A stretch of 39,320 bases of DNA, taken from positions 1-39,320 of the forward strand of contig UQNA01000025.1 of the NCBI GenBank assembly GCA_900542195.1, read 5' to 3'. The number at the start of each line of letters is the position of its first letter. The stretch's first letter is position 1. The notes under the pieces were generated by a model, which was not told the origin of the DNA, ran no database searches, and saw only the letters and a list, made by a program, of their open reading frames with translations. Origin of the DNA: an uncultured Sutterella sp. GTDB taxonomy: Bacteria > Pseudomonadota > Gammaproteobacteria > Burkholderiales > Burkholderiaceae_F. The translations under genes were made by a program, and so were the position numbers. Below are positions 15,594-23,359 of this stretch, piece after piece.

Positions 15594-16046
15594 ATGAGAA
15601 CAGGGCTGAGATGGTTCAAATTTGCAATAAGCAAAATTTCTGATTTCAGAGGAAGGGCAGGGAGATCAGAATTTAATTGGTATGTATTGTTCTTTGTTCT
15701 CTTTGCGGCCTTATGCTTTGGCCTGGATACAATAGTTTCGGATTATCCGATTATCGTTTCGATTTATTTTGCCCTTGCCATCGTGCCCTCAATTCTCTTG
15801 GTTATTCGCCGACTCCATGACGTAGGACACTCAGGTTATTGGTGCATTGTGTTTTTTATGTTTCCTCCGCTAATGCTTTATCTAATGTTCGCACCTTCAG
15901 ATAAAGAACCAAATCAATTCGGTTTTACGGAACGGTTAGTCAATGACTCTCCAAAACCTTTTAAGCCATTGGATGAAGGAAACGGATTCGAAGAACTAAC
16001 AGATAACGGGTCGAAAAGAAAAAGCGGAGAGCCTTATCAGCCTTAA
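15594..16046 (+). CDS. DUF805 family membrane protein
   Basis: The 150-residue product matches the DUF805 (YhaH-like) layout: an N-terminal W-x-x-F segment, FRGRAGRSEFNWY, three or four membrane helices, then the conserved RRLHDVGHSGYW and a closing GxNQFG-like EPNQFGF. Beyond residue 120 there is a polar tail with no recognised domain. The function of the family is unknown. The start at ATG 15594 has a strong GGAGGA six bases upstream. It is a single-gene unit between the secF terminator and a 141-base intergenic stretch in which I see no clear signal. Confidence 0.85.
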   Translation: MRTGLRWFKFAISKISDFRGRAGRSEFNWYVLFFVLFAALCFGLDTIVSDYPIIVSIYFALAIVPSILLVIRRLHDVGHSGYWCIVFFMFPPLMLYLMFAPSDKEPNQFGFTERLVNDSPKPFKPLDEGNGFEELTDNGSKRKSGEPYQP

Positions 16047-16187
16047 AGCTGTTTAAGAGTCAGTTCAAGAGGTAATCTGACTTCTTATTCCGGAACGAAG
16101 GAAGCGTGTTGTTCTTCGGGTAAAATCCAATAATACCTATAACTCAATGCAATAATATTTTCTCAATATCAAGTGACGGAGGGAATT

Positions 16188-16583
16188 ATGTCTAAGAAAA
16201 AAGATATTTCCAAAAAAGAAATCAAAAAAAGAATTAAGTTAGAAGACAAAATTTTTAAACTGATTCTTAAATCACGCTCTAAAAAGCATCCTCTTGATGA
16301 ACAGCTGTATGCTGTAATCGACTTTCTTGAACAGCTTCAGTACAGCCTTAAGGAGTTGGTTAAAGAGGATGAACAGAAAGAGCAAGCTGAAACTGAAAAA
16401 CTCATCCAAGAGGAACTTCCTGAACCGGAGGCGAGAGAAGAAATCAAGGAAGAGCCAAAAGCCGAAGTTAAAGAAGAAGTAGTTGAGGCTGCCCCGTCTG
16501 CAGAGACACCTGCAGCGGCAGTCAAAGAAGTTAAGAAGTCTTCTAAGAGAAAAGGAAGAAAACAGATTAGAAGAAGAAAGTAG
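16188..16583 (+). CDS. Lys/Glu-rich protein of unknown function
   Basis: I do not recognise this 131-residue protein. The N-terminal 30 residues are dominated by Lys and Ile (KKKDISKKEIKKRIKLED). A more regular helical part, HPLDEQLYAVIDFLEQLQYSLKEL, follows at about residues 36-59. Next comes a long acidic Glu/Lys low-complexity region, an Ala/Pro hinge, and a very basic end (KKSSKRKGRKQIRRRK). There is no signal peptide or membrane helix. The two basic ends around an acidic middle suggest nucleic-acid or ribosome association, but that is inference. ATG 16188 is chosen over GTG 16173 because GGAGGG lies four bases before the ATG and would be inside the longer form. Confidence 0.75.
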   Translation: MSKKKDISKKEIKKRIKLEDKIFKLILKSRSKKHPLDEQLYAVIDFLEQLQYSLKELVKEDEQKEQAETEKLIQEELPEPEAREEIKEEPKAEVKEEVVEAAPSAETPAAAVKEVKKSSKRKGRKQIRRRK

Positions 16584-16590
16584 AATATAA

Positions 16591-16617
16591 AAAATCCGCC
16601 GATTTGGCGGATTTTTT
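16591..16617. terminator. Bidirectional terminator between convergent units
   Basis: AAAATCCGCC (16591-16600) and GGCGGATTTT (16606-16615) form a perfect 10-bp stem with T-runs on both strands. It ends both the plus-strand gene at 16583 and the long minus-strand hydrogenase accessory unit at 16623. Confidence 0.92.
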
Positions 16618-16622
16618 ATGAG

Positions 16623-17285
16623 TTAATCTACATTGAAACCGTTTTTACGTGCTGCTATGAGGGCCTCAGTCCTATTTTTGGCATTAAATGCTCGGTAAAT
16701 AGCTGCGACATGAGTCTTAATGGTTCCCTCGGAGAGTTCCATTTTTTTGCAGATAGTCTTAATTGAATCTCCTTGGCTAAGCAGTTTAAGAACTTGACAT
16801 TGCCTTGGAGTTAAGTGCACGGAGGAGCTCGGGTTTTCAAGCGGCTGCTGAGGATTCATTCCTACAGACTGCTGTTGAGAGAGAACTTTGGATGGGATAT
16901 AAACACCGCCTTCAAGCACAAAGCTAATTGCATGTTTAAGGAGTGTAGCATCCAAGGATTTAGGAACGTAACCTGCAGCACCGGCCGATAGGCTCTTCAA
17001 AATACTGTCCGGATCGACTACCCCTGATAACACAAGAATTTTCAGAGCAGGATATTCAGATAATAATTGTTCAAGTAATCCGGTACCGCTTGAGTCAGGT
17101 AAGCATAAATCTAAAATCATCAAGTCTGCGGAATCACCAAATTTGTTTGCTAACTCACGCGCATCTCTTGCCGAAGATCCTGTATAAATTTGGACTTCCG
17201 GGTACATGCTTTTTAATAACGCGCTCATTGCTGTGGTGATCAGAGAATGGTCATCTACCAACAACACCAAATGAGGCTGTTTCAT
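16623..17285 (-). CDS. Orphan LuxR/NarL-type response regulator
   Basis: This 220-residue two-domain regulator has a receiver domain with the acidic pocket VDD (11-12), phospho-acceptor Asp59 (LMILDLCLPD), Thr/Ser region LVLSG (83-88) and Lys109 (GYVPKS). A roughly 35-residue linker leads to a LuxR-type HTH (about 155-215: LTPRQCQVLKLLSQG, then LSEGTIKTHVAAIYRAF). All key phosphorylation residues are intact. It is the last gene of the hydrogenase accessory unit, 50 bases after hypE, with AGGAG before ATG 17285. No sensor kinase is visible in the window. Its position suggests a role in hydrogenase control, for example at the palindromes near 27557 and 31894, but nothing in the sequence proves that. 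Confidence 0.9.
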   Translation of the reverse strand: MKQPHLVLLVDDHSLITTAMSALLKSMYPEVQIYTGSSARDARELANKFGDSADLMILDLCLPDSSGTGLLEQLLSEYPALKILVLSGVVDPDSILKSLSAGAAGYVPKSLDATLLKHAISFVLEGGVYIPSKVLSQQQSVGMNPQQPLENPSSSVHLTPRQCQVLKLLSQGDSIKTICKKMELSEGTIKTHVAAIYRAFNAKNRTEALIAARKNGFNVD

Positions 17286-17335
17286 AAATACTTTCTCCTA
17301 AATATGCGTGATAGGAACGATTATATAGTAGTGGG

Positions 17336-18385
17336 CTAGCAGATTCTCGGTAACTGTTCTCCGCTTAACCAATCCACCATTCTAGTTCCACCGAAGGGCG
17401 TTTCCATCTGAACAAAGCAGTTCTCATCCTCTACGCAAGTCCCGATTATCTGAGCATTCTTTCCTAAGGGATTTGCACGCATAATTTCCAGCATTTTTTT
17501 TGCATCTTCAGGTCCGCAAATTGCGATAAGCTTTCCTTCATTGGCAACAAATAAAGGATCGAGACCGAGGAATTCACAAGCAGCGGCAACCTGTTCTTTC
17601 ACCGGAATCTTAGCCTCTTCAATTTTCATTCCGACTTTAGATTGAGTTGCAAGTTCATTAAGTGTGGTACCAAGACCTCCGCGTGTCGGATCACGCATAC
17701 AGCGTAAAGAAGGAATCTCTTTGACTAATGCTTCTGTCATGGAATTGAGACTTGCGGAATCGCTTTGAATTTCGGTCTCAAAGCCTAAATTGGCTCTTTG
17801 ACTCATAATGGCAACGCCGTGGTCTCCAATGTCGCCTGACACGGCAATAACGTCGCCTGGTTTGCAGTTTGCTCCGGAAAGGTGAATACCTTTAGGTACC
17901 ACGCCAACGCCCGTAGTGTTGATGTAAATGCCGTCTCCTTTGCCTTTTTCAACTACCTTGGTATCACCGGTCACAATATAGACTCCGGCTTTCTTGGCCT
18001 CTTCGGCCATGCTCTTCACAATCTTTTCCAGATCGGCTAAAGGGAAACCTTCTTCGAGAATAAAACCTGCGCTTAAGTAAAGAGGTTTCGCACCGCACAC
18101 GGAAACATCGTTAACGGTTCCATGAACGGATAATGAACCGATATCACCGCCGGAGAAAAAAATGGGAGAAACGACATGAGAGTCGGTCGCCATCACGATG
18201 TGAGCCTCAGGGGTTGGAAGATATGCCCCGTCATCGCCTTGCATAAGATATTCATTATTGAAGTACTTGGCAAAGAGTTCGGAGATTAGCTGTGCGCTGG
18301 CTTTGCCGCCTGCGCCATAGTTCATTTCGATTTTTCCGTTTTTAATGTTCAGCGGACGGACATAATGTTTCTTTTTTTCTTGCAT
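17336..18385 (-). CDS. hypE: Hydrogenase maturation factor HypE
   Basis: HypE (349 aa) dehydrates the thiocarboxamide on its C-terminal cysteine to thiocyanate, giving the CN ligands of the [NiFe] site. The PurM-like ATP-binding fold shows GAGGKASAQLI, QGDDGAYL, MATDSHVVSP, GTVNDVSVCGA, and DPTRGGLGTTLNELA. The protein ends with the essential PRIC tail, so the acceptor cysteine is present. It starts 20 bases after hypD and partners HypF for carbamoylation and HypC-HypD for cyanide transfer. Confidence 0.97.
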   Translation of the reverse strand: MQEKKKHYVRPLNIKNGKIEMNYGAGGKASAQLISELFAKYFNNEYLMQGDDGAYLPTPEAHIVMATDSHVVSPIFFSGGDIGSLSVHGTVNDVSVCGAKPLYLSAGFILEEGFPLADLEKIVKSMAEEAKKAGVYIVTGDTKVVEKGKGDGIYINTTGVGVVPKGIHLSGANCKPGDVIAVSGDIGDHGVAIMSQRANLGFETEIQSDSASLNSMTEALVKEIPSLRCMRDPTRGGLGTTLNELATQSKVGMKIEEAKIPVKEQVAAACEFLGLDPLFVANEGKLIAICGPEDAKKMLEIMRANPLGKNAQIIGTCVEDENCFVQMETPFGGTRMVDWLSGEQLPRIC

Positions 18386-18405
18386 TTTATTTGTACCGAT
18401 ACTGG

Positions 18406-19515
18406 CTATTTCTTTGTTCTTCTTCCGTAAGTGTAATAAGCTGCGCAGGCACCCTCACTGGAGACCATGCAGCTTCCGATTGGAGTTTCCGGGGTGCAGA
18501 CGGTTCCGAAAGCACGGCAGTCTGACGGATGCTTTTCTCCTCGCAGAATTGCGCCGCATTCGCATGCTTTGTTGTCCGGGACTCTGCGGTAGGGAAGATC
18601 AAAACGTTTTTCTGCATCAAAGAAGGCATAGTCTTCACTTAGCTTTAGAGCGGAATAGGGAACACTTGAGAGGCCTCGCCACTCAAAAGAGTCTCTGATA
18701 TCAAAAACTTCCTTCATTAGATTGATAGCTTTAACGTTGCCTTCGGGTTTGACCGCGCGAATGAATTCGTTTTCAACTTCCGCTCTTCCGTCATTAATTT
18801 GCTTAATGAGCATAAGAATCGCTTGAAGCATGTCTAATGGTTCAAAACCTGCGACCACAACGGACTTTTTATATTTCTCAGCCAACTCCTTGTAGGGATC
18901 AGATCCGATAATAGTGGAGACATGAGCGGGGCCGACAATCCCGTCAATTTTGACACCGTTCGGATTGTTCAGAATATGCTTCATGGCCGCTGGAGTTAAA
19001 ACATGGTTGCAGAACACTGAGAAATTCTTAATATTTTCTGCTTTTGCCTGTTTTAGAACGACCGCTGTAGGCGGCGTTGTTGTTTCGAATCCTATAGCAA
19101 AAAAGACAACTTCTTTGTCCGGGTTTTCTTTTGCAATCCTGTATGCATCGCTGACGGAATAGACCATGCGGATATCTGCACCTTGAGCTTTCGCCTTCAT
19201 CATGGAAATTCCGCCGGATGCCGGTACTCGCATGGTGTCTGCGTAAGTACACAAAATAACATGATGCTTAACGGCTAGCTCAATTGCAGAGTCAATTCGT
19301 CCGATTGGCATGACGCAAACGGGACAGCCCGGACCGTGAATCATTTCTACATTCTTCGGAAGAATATTTTCTAAGCCGTAACGGCTTAAGACATGAGTAT
19401 GACCGCCGCAAAATTCCATTAAACGATAGGTACGATCCGGCCTGACTTCTTCCGCAATCTTCTTTGTGATCTCTTTGGCTATTGCCGAGTCGCGATATTC
19501 ACTAATGTATTTCAT
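18406..19515 (-). CDS. hypD: Hydrogenase maturation factor HypD
   Basis: HypD (369 aa) is the iron-sulfur scaffold on which, with HypC, the Fe(CN)2CO unit is assembled. The conserved motifs are all present: CGGHTH (Cys36), GPGCPVC (Cys64 and Cys67), GFETTTP, and the C-terminal cluster ligands in ECGAILRG...CRAFGTVCTP...GSCMVSSEGACAAYY. It lies nine bases after hypC and before hypE, the common hypCDE order. Confidence 0.97.
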   Translation of the reverse strand: MKYISEYRDSAIAKEITKKIAEEVRPDRTYRLMEFCGGHTHVLSRYGLENILPKNVEMIHGPGCPVCVMPIGRIDSAIELAVKHHVILCTYADTMRVPASGGISMMKAKAQGADIRMVYSVSDAYRIAKENPDKEVVFFAIGFETTTPPTAVVLKQAKAENIKNFSVFCNHVLTPAAMKHILNNPNGVKIDGIVGPAHVSTIIGSDPYKELAEKYKKSVVVAGFEPLDMLQAILMLIKQINDGRAEVENEFIRAVKPEGNVKAINLMKEVFDIRDSFEWRGLSSVPYSALKLSEDYAFFDAEKRFDLPYRRVPDNKACECGAILRGEKHPSDCRAFGTVCTPETPIGSCMVSSEGACAAYYTYGRRTKK

Positions 19516-19524
19516 AAACTATCT

Positions 19525-19743
19525 TTAAGCGGAGACCTGAGAATTGAAAAGTTGAATGGTTCTTTGGGCTTCTTCCGGATCGATTTTCTGAAGAGCATAA
19601 CCGACATGCAGAATGACATAATCACCGACTTGTACATTCTCAATCAAAGCCGTAGAAATTGTTTTCTTAACACCGGCGATTTCTGCGATTGCTTCATCAC
19701 CGGGAAGCACTTCAATAATTTGTACGGGAACGGCTAAACACAT
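19525..19743 (-). CDS. hypC: Hydrogenase maturation chaperone HypC
   Basis: HypC (72 aa) begins MCLAVP, with the essential Cys2 that holds iron together with HypD and delivers the cofactor to the large-subunit precursor. The frame is open to 19785, but the ATG at 19743 is right for the family because Cys2 must follow the initiator Met. The ribosome binding site GAGAAGGAA lies in the end of hypF, two bases upstream. A second HypC-family protein (HupF) is encoded in the same unit. Confidence 0.95.
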   Translation of the reverse strand: MCLAVPVQIIEVLPGDEAIAEIAGVKKTISTALIENVQVGDYVILHVGYALQKIDPEEAQRTIQLFNSQVSA

Positions 19744-19745
19744 TT

Positions 19746-22055
19746 TTATTCCTTCTCTATAACATTTGCCATACCGGCGACCCACAGCTGACCGAGAGAT
19801 AAACCTCCGTCATTGCAAGGGACCTCGGTAGATTCGTAAATTTTTAGCTTTTGGTGCTTCAATGCACTTTTGATTTGTTTCATCATGAGATTATTGAGGC
19901 AGCAACCTCCGGAAAAACAGATTTTCGTGATGCCTGTCTTTGAACTTTGTTCAATTAATTCTTCGGCAAGAACGGAAGCAATTGTCGTGTGAAAATCTGC
20001 AGCAGCTTCTGCTCTGTCTTGCCTTTGGGCAAGATGAAGAAGAAATTCATCGATATTCAGAATGCCGTTTTCACGTTTGACCATTTCTCTGAAAAAGCGG
20101 CCGTTTTTGTTTTTGGCAGCGTATTCCAGTAGAACAGGGGCTTCGCCTTCGTAGGTAGAAGAGTCCTTAACCCGAAGAAGTGCTGCTGCCATGTCAAAAA
20201 GTCTGCCAAGACTTGAGGCCTGTGGAACGGGAAAGTTTGAATCCATCAGATGAAAAATCATTCGAACATTCCTGTTCGGGAATAATTCCAGAGCCTTTTC
20301 GCGGTAACCGTTTTGTGCTAAAAACGCAGCGGCAATTCTCCATCCTTCTTTTGCGCATTTATCTCCGCCCGGAAGAGCAACCGGTTTGAAGTGGCTTAAA
20401 CGCAGAAACCCCTTCGGATCTACGCGAAGAATTTCGCCTCCCCAGCTGGTACCATCCGTCCCTAATCCAACCCCGTCTAAGGCAACCCCGATTACAGGTT
20501 CTTCCAGACCATGCTGAGCCATCACGGAGGCGATATGCGCGTGATGATGCTGGACAGGAAAAAGCTTGGCTCCGTATTTATCCGCTAAATCTTCTGCTAA
20601 TCGAGTTGAAAAGAAGTCGGGATGAAAATCACAGGCAATAATAGACGGGTGAATATCAAACGTTTCAATCAAATGTTCAATAGCTTTAGATAAAGCCGTG
20701 CAATTAGAGACTCTGTCCAAATCTCCAATATGCTGAGAAAGAATCGCATTATCTTCTTTTGAAACACAAGCGGTGTTTTTTAGCCAAGAGCCTGTAGCGA
20801 TGCAGGAAGGTACTTTCCTCGGCAGCTTAGTGACCTTTGGAACGTATCCGCGGGCTCTTCTTATGATTTTTGTGGGTTCCGAAAGATCGCTGCGGATTAC
20901 CGAGTCATCGCATCGAATGAGAATATTTCTATTGTGCTCGAGATAAAAATCTGCAATTCCTTGCAGCTGCTCTTCGGCTTCTTTATTGTTAATAACTAGA
21001 GGCTCACCTCCTGCATTGGCGCTTGTCATTACGAGATAAAGAGGGACTTCTTCTGAGGCGAGTGGAAAGTGAGGTTGCCGGTTAACTGCCTCAAAAAATA
21101 AAAGCCAATGGATGGGTGTGTAAGGGAACATCAGACCAATTGTAGAAAGATCAGGCGCTATCCCATCAAGCAGTTCATCGGCCGCGTCCTTCCTTGGACA
21201 AAGAACAATAGGGGCAGCGCTCGATTCCAGAAGATTTTTGGCTTCTTGGTCGATTACAAGAAATTTTTCCGCACTCTTAGCGTTTGCAGTCATGATTGCA
21301 AACGGTTTACTCGGTCTGTTTTTTCTTTTGCGAAGTTCTCCGACGGTTTGGGAATTTAACGCATCACAAACTAGATGAAAACCTCCCAATCCTTTGATTG
21401 CACCGATTGCGCCTTTTTTTATTAATCTGAAAGTTTCTGCAATCGGGTCGTCGGTCTCTATAAGATTGCCGTCCTTATCTTTCAAAGCTAGTTGAGGCCC
21501 ACAGTTCCAACAGGCATTTGGCTGAGCATGAAAACGACGGTCAAGGGGATTTGTATATTCTTCATGGCACAAAGAACACATTGGAAAGTCCTTCATGCTG
21601 GTTTGTGGTCGATCATAGGGAATATGAGCAGTAATCGTATATCGAGGACCGCAGTGAGTGCAGTTAATAAAAGGATACCGGTACCTTCTGTTGCTGGGAT
21701 CAACAAGCTCTGCCAGGCAGTCTTTGCATACGGCAGCATCGGCAGGAATCGTTGTTTTAACTGCCGAGGATTTGCTTTCAATAATTCTGAAAGAAGAAAA
21801 CGCCGGACACTCAACGACTTCTTCCTCTAAAGAATCTACTGAAGCAAGAGGAGGCAGTTCTTTTTTGAAGCGTCTGTCAAAGACATCTTGTTGTTCTTTA
21901 ATGCCCTGAAGAATAATCTCTACACCTTCTCCGTCGTTTAAAACCGTCCCTTTTAACCCTTCGGAAACAGCAATAACGTATACAAAGGGCCGGAAACCGA
22001 CTCCCTGAACAGTTCCTCGAACTCGGATTCTTCGGGTGTAGAGATTTGAATCCAT
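19746..22055 (-). CDS. hypF: Carbamoyltransferase HypF
   Basis: HypF (769 aa; E. coli 750 aa) converts carbamoyl phosphate and ATP to a carbamoyl adenylate and passes the carbamoyl group to HypE. Domains in order: acylphosphatase-like (residues 8-95, VRGTVQGVGFRPFVY), two Cys4 zinc fingers (from Cys110: CKDC...CTHC; CSLC...CWNC), a YrdC-like domain (about 200-380, KGLGGFHLVCDA), and a Kae1-like domain with VQHHHAHIASVMAQHG and the C-terminal CFSGGCCLNN. All expected motifs are intact. Start at ATG 22055, four bases after hypB. Confidence 0.97.
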   Translation of the reverse strand: MDSNLYTRRIRVRGTVQGVGFRPFVYVIAVSEGLKGTVLNDGEGVEIILQGIKEQQDVFDRRFKKELPPLASVDSLEEEVVECPAFSSFRIIESKSSAVKTTIPADAAVCKDCLAELVDPSNRRYRYPFINCTHCGPRYTITAHIPYDRPQTSMKDFPMCSLCHEEYTNPLDRRFHAQPNACWNCGPQLALKDKDGNLIETDDPIAETFRLIKKGAIGAIKGLGGFHLVCDALNSQTVGELRKRKNRPSKPFAIMTANAKSAEKFLVIDQEAKNLLESSAAPIVLCPRKDAADELLDGIAPDLSTIGLMFPYTPIHWLLFFEAVNRQPHFPLASEEVPLYLVMTSANAGGEPLVINNKEAEEQLQGIADFYLEHNRNILIRCDDSVIRSDLSEPTKIIRRARGYVPKVTKLPRKVPSCIATGSWLKNTACVSKEDNAILSQHIGDLDRVSNCTALSKAIEHLIETFDIHPSIIACDFHPDFFSTRLAEDLADKYGAKLFPVQHHHAHIASVMAQHGLEEPVIGVALDGVGLGTDGTSWGGEILRVDPKGFLRLSHFKPVALPGGDKCAKEGWRIAAAFLAQNGYREKALELFPNRNVRMIFHLMDSNFPVPQASSLGRLFDMAAALLRVKDSSTYEGEAPVLLEYAAKNKNGRFFREMVKRENGILNIDEFLLHLAQRQDRAEAAADFHTTIASVLAEELIEQSSKTGITKICFSGGCCLNNLMMKQIKSALKHQKLKIYESTEVPCNDGGLSLGQLWVAGMANVIEKE

Positions 22056-22059
22056 ATGA

Positions 22060-22722
22060 TTATTTACGATGGCTCTTTAACCAGTCAATCCACTTTTCCA
22101 TGCCCTCTCCGGTAGTCGAAGAAAGTTCAATGATTTCGATATCCGGATTGACTTGTTTGGCGTACTGTTTGCATTTCTCAACGTCAAAATTGAGATAAGG
22201 AAGGAGATCGATTTTTGTCAAAATCATGACTTTTGATGCATTAAACATGTACGGATACTTCAAAGGTTTGTCCTCTCCCTCAGTGACGGAAAGAACGACT
22301 ACCTTGCATAATTCTCCAAGGTCAAATGCTGCCGGGCAAACAAGATTGCCGACATTTTCGATAAACAGAATGGAATTGTCCTCGGGAATTAATTTTGCTG
22401 AGGCGTCTTTAATCATTTCCGCATCTAAATGGCAGTTTTCTCCCGTGTTGATTTGAATAGCACGGCAACCGGTTGCTCTGATTCTTTCCGCATCATTGAT
22501 AGTCTGCTGGTCTCCTTCGATTACCATCAGAGGGACTTCATTTTTTAAAGCTTCGATTGTCTGACAAAGGAGCGTAGTTTTGCCGCTTCCCGGGCTTGAA
22601 ACTAAGTTGAGTGCGAGAATATTGTGATCGGCAAAATAATTTCTGTTTTCTGCAGCGACTTTATCGTTTGCTGCCAGAACGTCCATCTCAAGTTTGATTA
22701 AACGATCATCTACATCGCTCAT
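22060..22722 (-). CDS. hypB: Hydrogenase nickel-incorporation GTPase HypB (GTPase domain only)
   Basis: HypB (220 aa) is the GTPase that, with HypA, loads nickel into the large subunit. The G domain is complete: Walker A SSPGSGKTT (42-50), IEGDQQTINDAERI, the inter-subunit metal site Cys97-His98 (ENCHLD) and Cys129 (GNLVCPA), FIENVGNLV, and the base-specificity region ILTKIDLLPYLNFD. Unlike E. coli HypB (290 aa), the N-terminal CxxCGC motif and His-rich region are missing from this reading frame; they are encoded as a separate gene 61 bases upstream (22784-22990). The hypB ATG has its own AAGG seven bases upstream, so the split appears genuine rather than a frameshift. Confidence 0.95.
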   Translation of the reverse strand: MSDVDDRLIKLEMDVLAANDKVAAENRNYFADHNILALNLVSSPGSGKTTLLCQTIEALKNEVPLMVIEGDQQTINDAERIRATGCRAIQINTGENCHLDAEMIKDASAKLIPEDNSILFIENVGNLVCPAAFDLGELCKVVVLSVTEGEDKPLKYPYMFNASKVMILTKIDLLPYLNFDVEKCKQYAKQVNPDIEIIELSSTTGEGMEKWIDWLKSHRK

Positions 22723-22783
22723 GAAATACCTTTTTAGAAATTAAATTATTTTTTAGTTCTATTCGTTAGAAGAATCTAGCTGA

Positions 22784-22990
22784 TTAATTAGCATGATCAT
22801 GTTCATGGCCATGATCATGATGATGTTCATGGCTGTGTTCGTGGTGGTGTTCATGACCATGATCGTGAGGATGTTCATGGCCGTGGCTATGTTCGTGATC
22901 ACCATGGTGATGAGCATGAATATGCTGTCCGGATTGATCTAAATCTTCAATTGTTGCGCCTTTGCCGCCGCATCCGCATGTAATACACAT
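22784..22990 (-). CDS. Stand-alone Cys/His-rich nickel-binding protein (HypB N-terminus-like)
   Basis: This 68-residue protein opens MCITCGCGG, matching the high-affinity nickel motif (CxxCGC) at the extreme N-terminus of E. coli HypB. After a short spacer (about residues 10-22) it becomes a nearly uninterrupted His/Glu/Asp/Gly run, with 25 His residues in all, and ends EHDHAN. The start is ATG 22990 with GGAGG five bases upstream; a longer frame to 23002 has no such support. It lies between hypA (16 bases upstream) and hypB (61 bases downstream). Inferred role: nickel storage or donation to HypA/HypB, as with the His-rich stretch of rhizobial HypB or the Hpn proteins of Helicobacter. Repetitive CAT/CAC codons make this stretch prone to length change. 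Confidence 0.88.
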   Translation of the reverse strand: MCITCGCGGKGATIEDLDQSGQHIHAHHHGDHEHSHGHEHPHDHGHEHHHEHSHEHHHDHGHEHDHAN

Positions 22991-23008
22991 ATTAACCTCC
23001 AAGTGTTA

Positions 23009-23359
23009 CTAATCTTCTGTTTTAAGTTCAAGCTCTGAGACCCTAAATTCGTTGCCACCGTTAATTTTTAACTGATACCCTCCGCAAATAGGACAAGGAT
23101 CGCCTAAATGATGGAACGGAACGGTTTGAGCACACTTCATACACCAAGCTGTTCCTTCCGGGCGTTCAAGTTCAATTTCTGCTCCTTCCATTACAGTCCC
23201 ATGAGCAGCGATTGTGAGACTTTGCATCAAGGATTGCAGCTCAACGCCGGCCAGCTCACCGACGATTAATTTAATTTTTGCTACATCCCGATTGTTGTTT
23301 TGTTGTGAAACGCCCTCAACAATCTCCACAATGCTCTGTGCCAGGGACATCTCATGCAT
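23009..23359 (-). CDS. hypA: Hydrogenase nickel-incorporation protein HypA
   Basis: HypA (116 aa, identical in length to E. coli HypA) is the zinc-containing nickel metallochaperone acting with HypB. It begins MHEMSLAQSIV; the Met1-His2-Glu3 start binds nickel. The zinc site is two CxxC pairs, CMKC and CPIC. The start at 23359 is fixed by this motif; the frame is open ten codons further upstream inside hupK. It overlaps the end of hupK by eight bases. Confidence 0.96.
   Translation of the reverse strand: MHEMSLAQSIVEIVEGVSQQNNNRDVAKIKLIVGELAGVELQSLMQSLTIAAHGTVMEGAEIELERPEGTAWCMKCAQTVPFHHLGDPCPICGGYQLKINGGNEFRVSELELKTED

Noticed and set aside
22723..22783. Frameshift joining the His-rich peptide to HypB
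   Set aside because: The 61-base gap has in-frame stops and hypB has its own ATG and AAGG, so two genes fit better than one broken gene.
22784..22940. Repeat array or CRISPR-like pattern in the CAT-rich stretch
   Set aside because: The repetition is codon-level (His with Glu, Gly or Asp) within an open frame, with no constant repeat-spacer structure.
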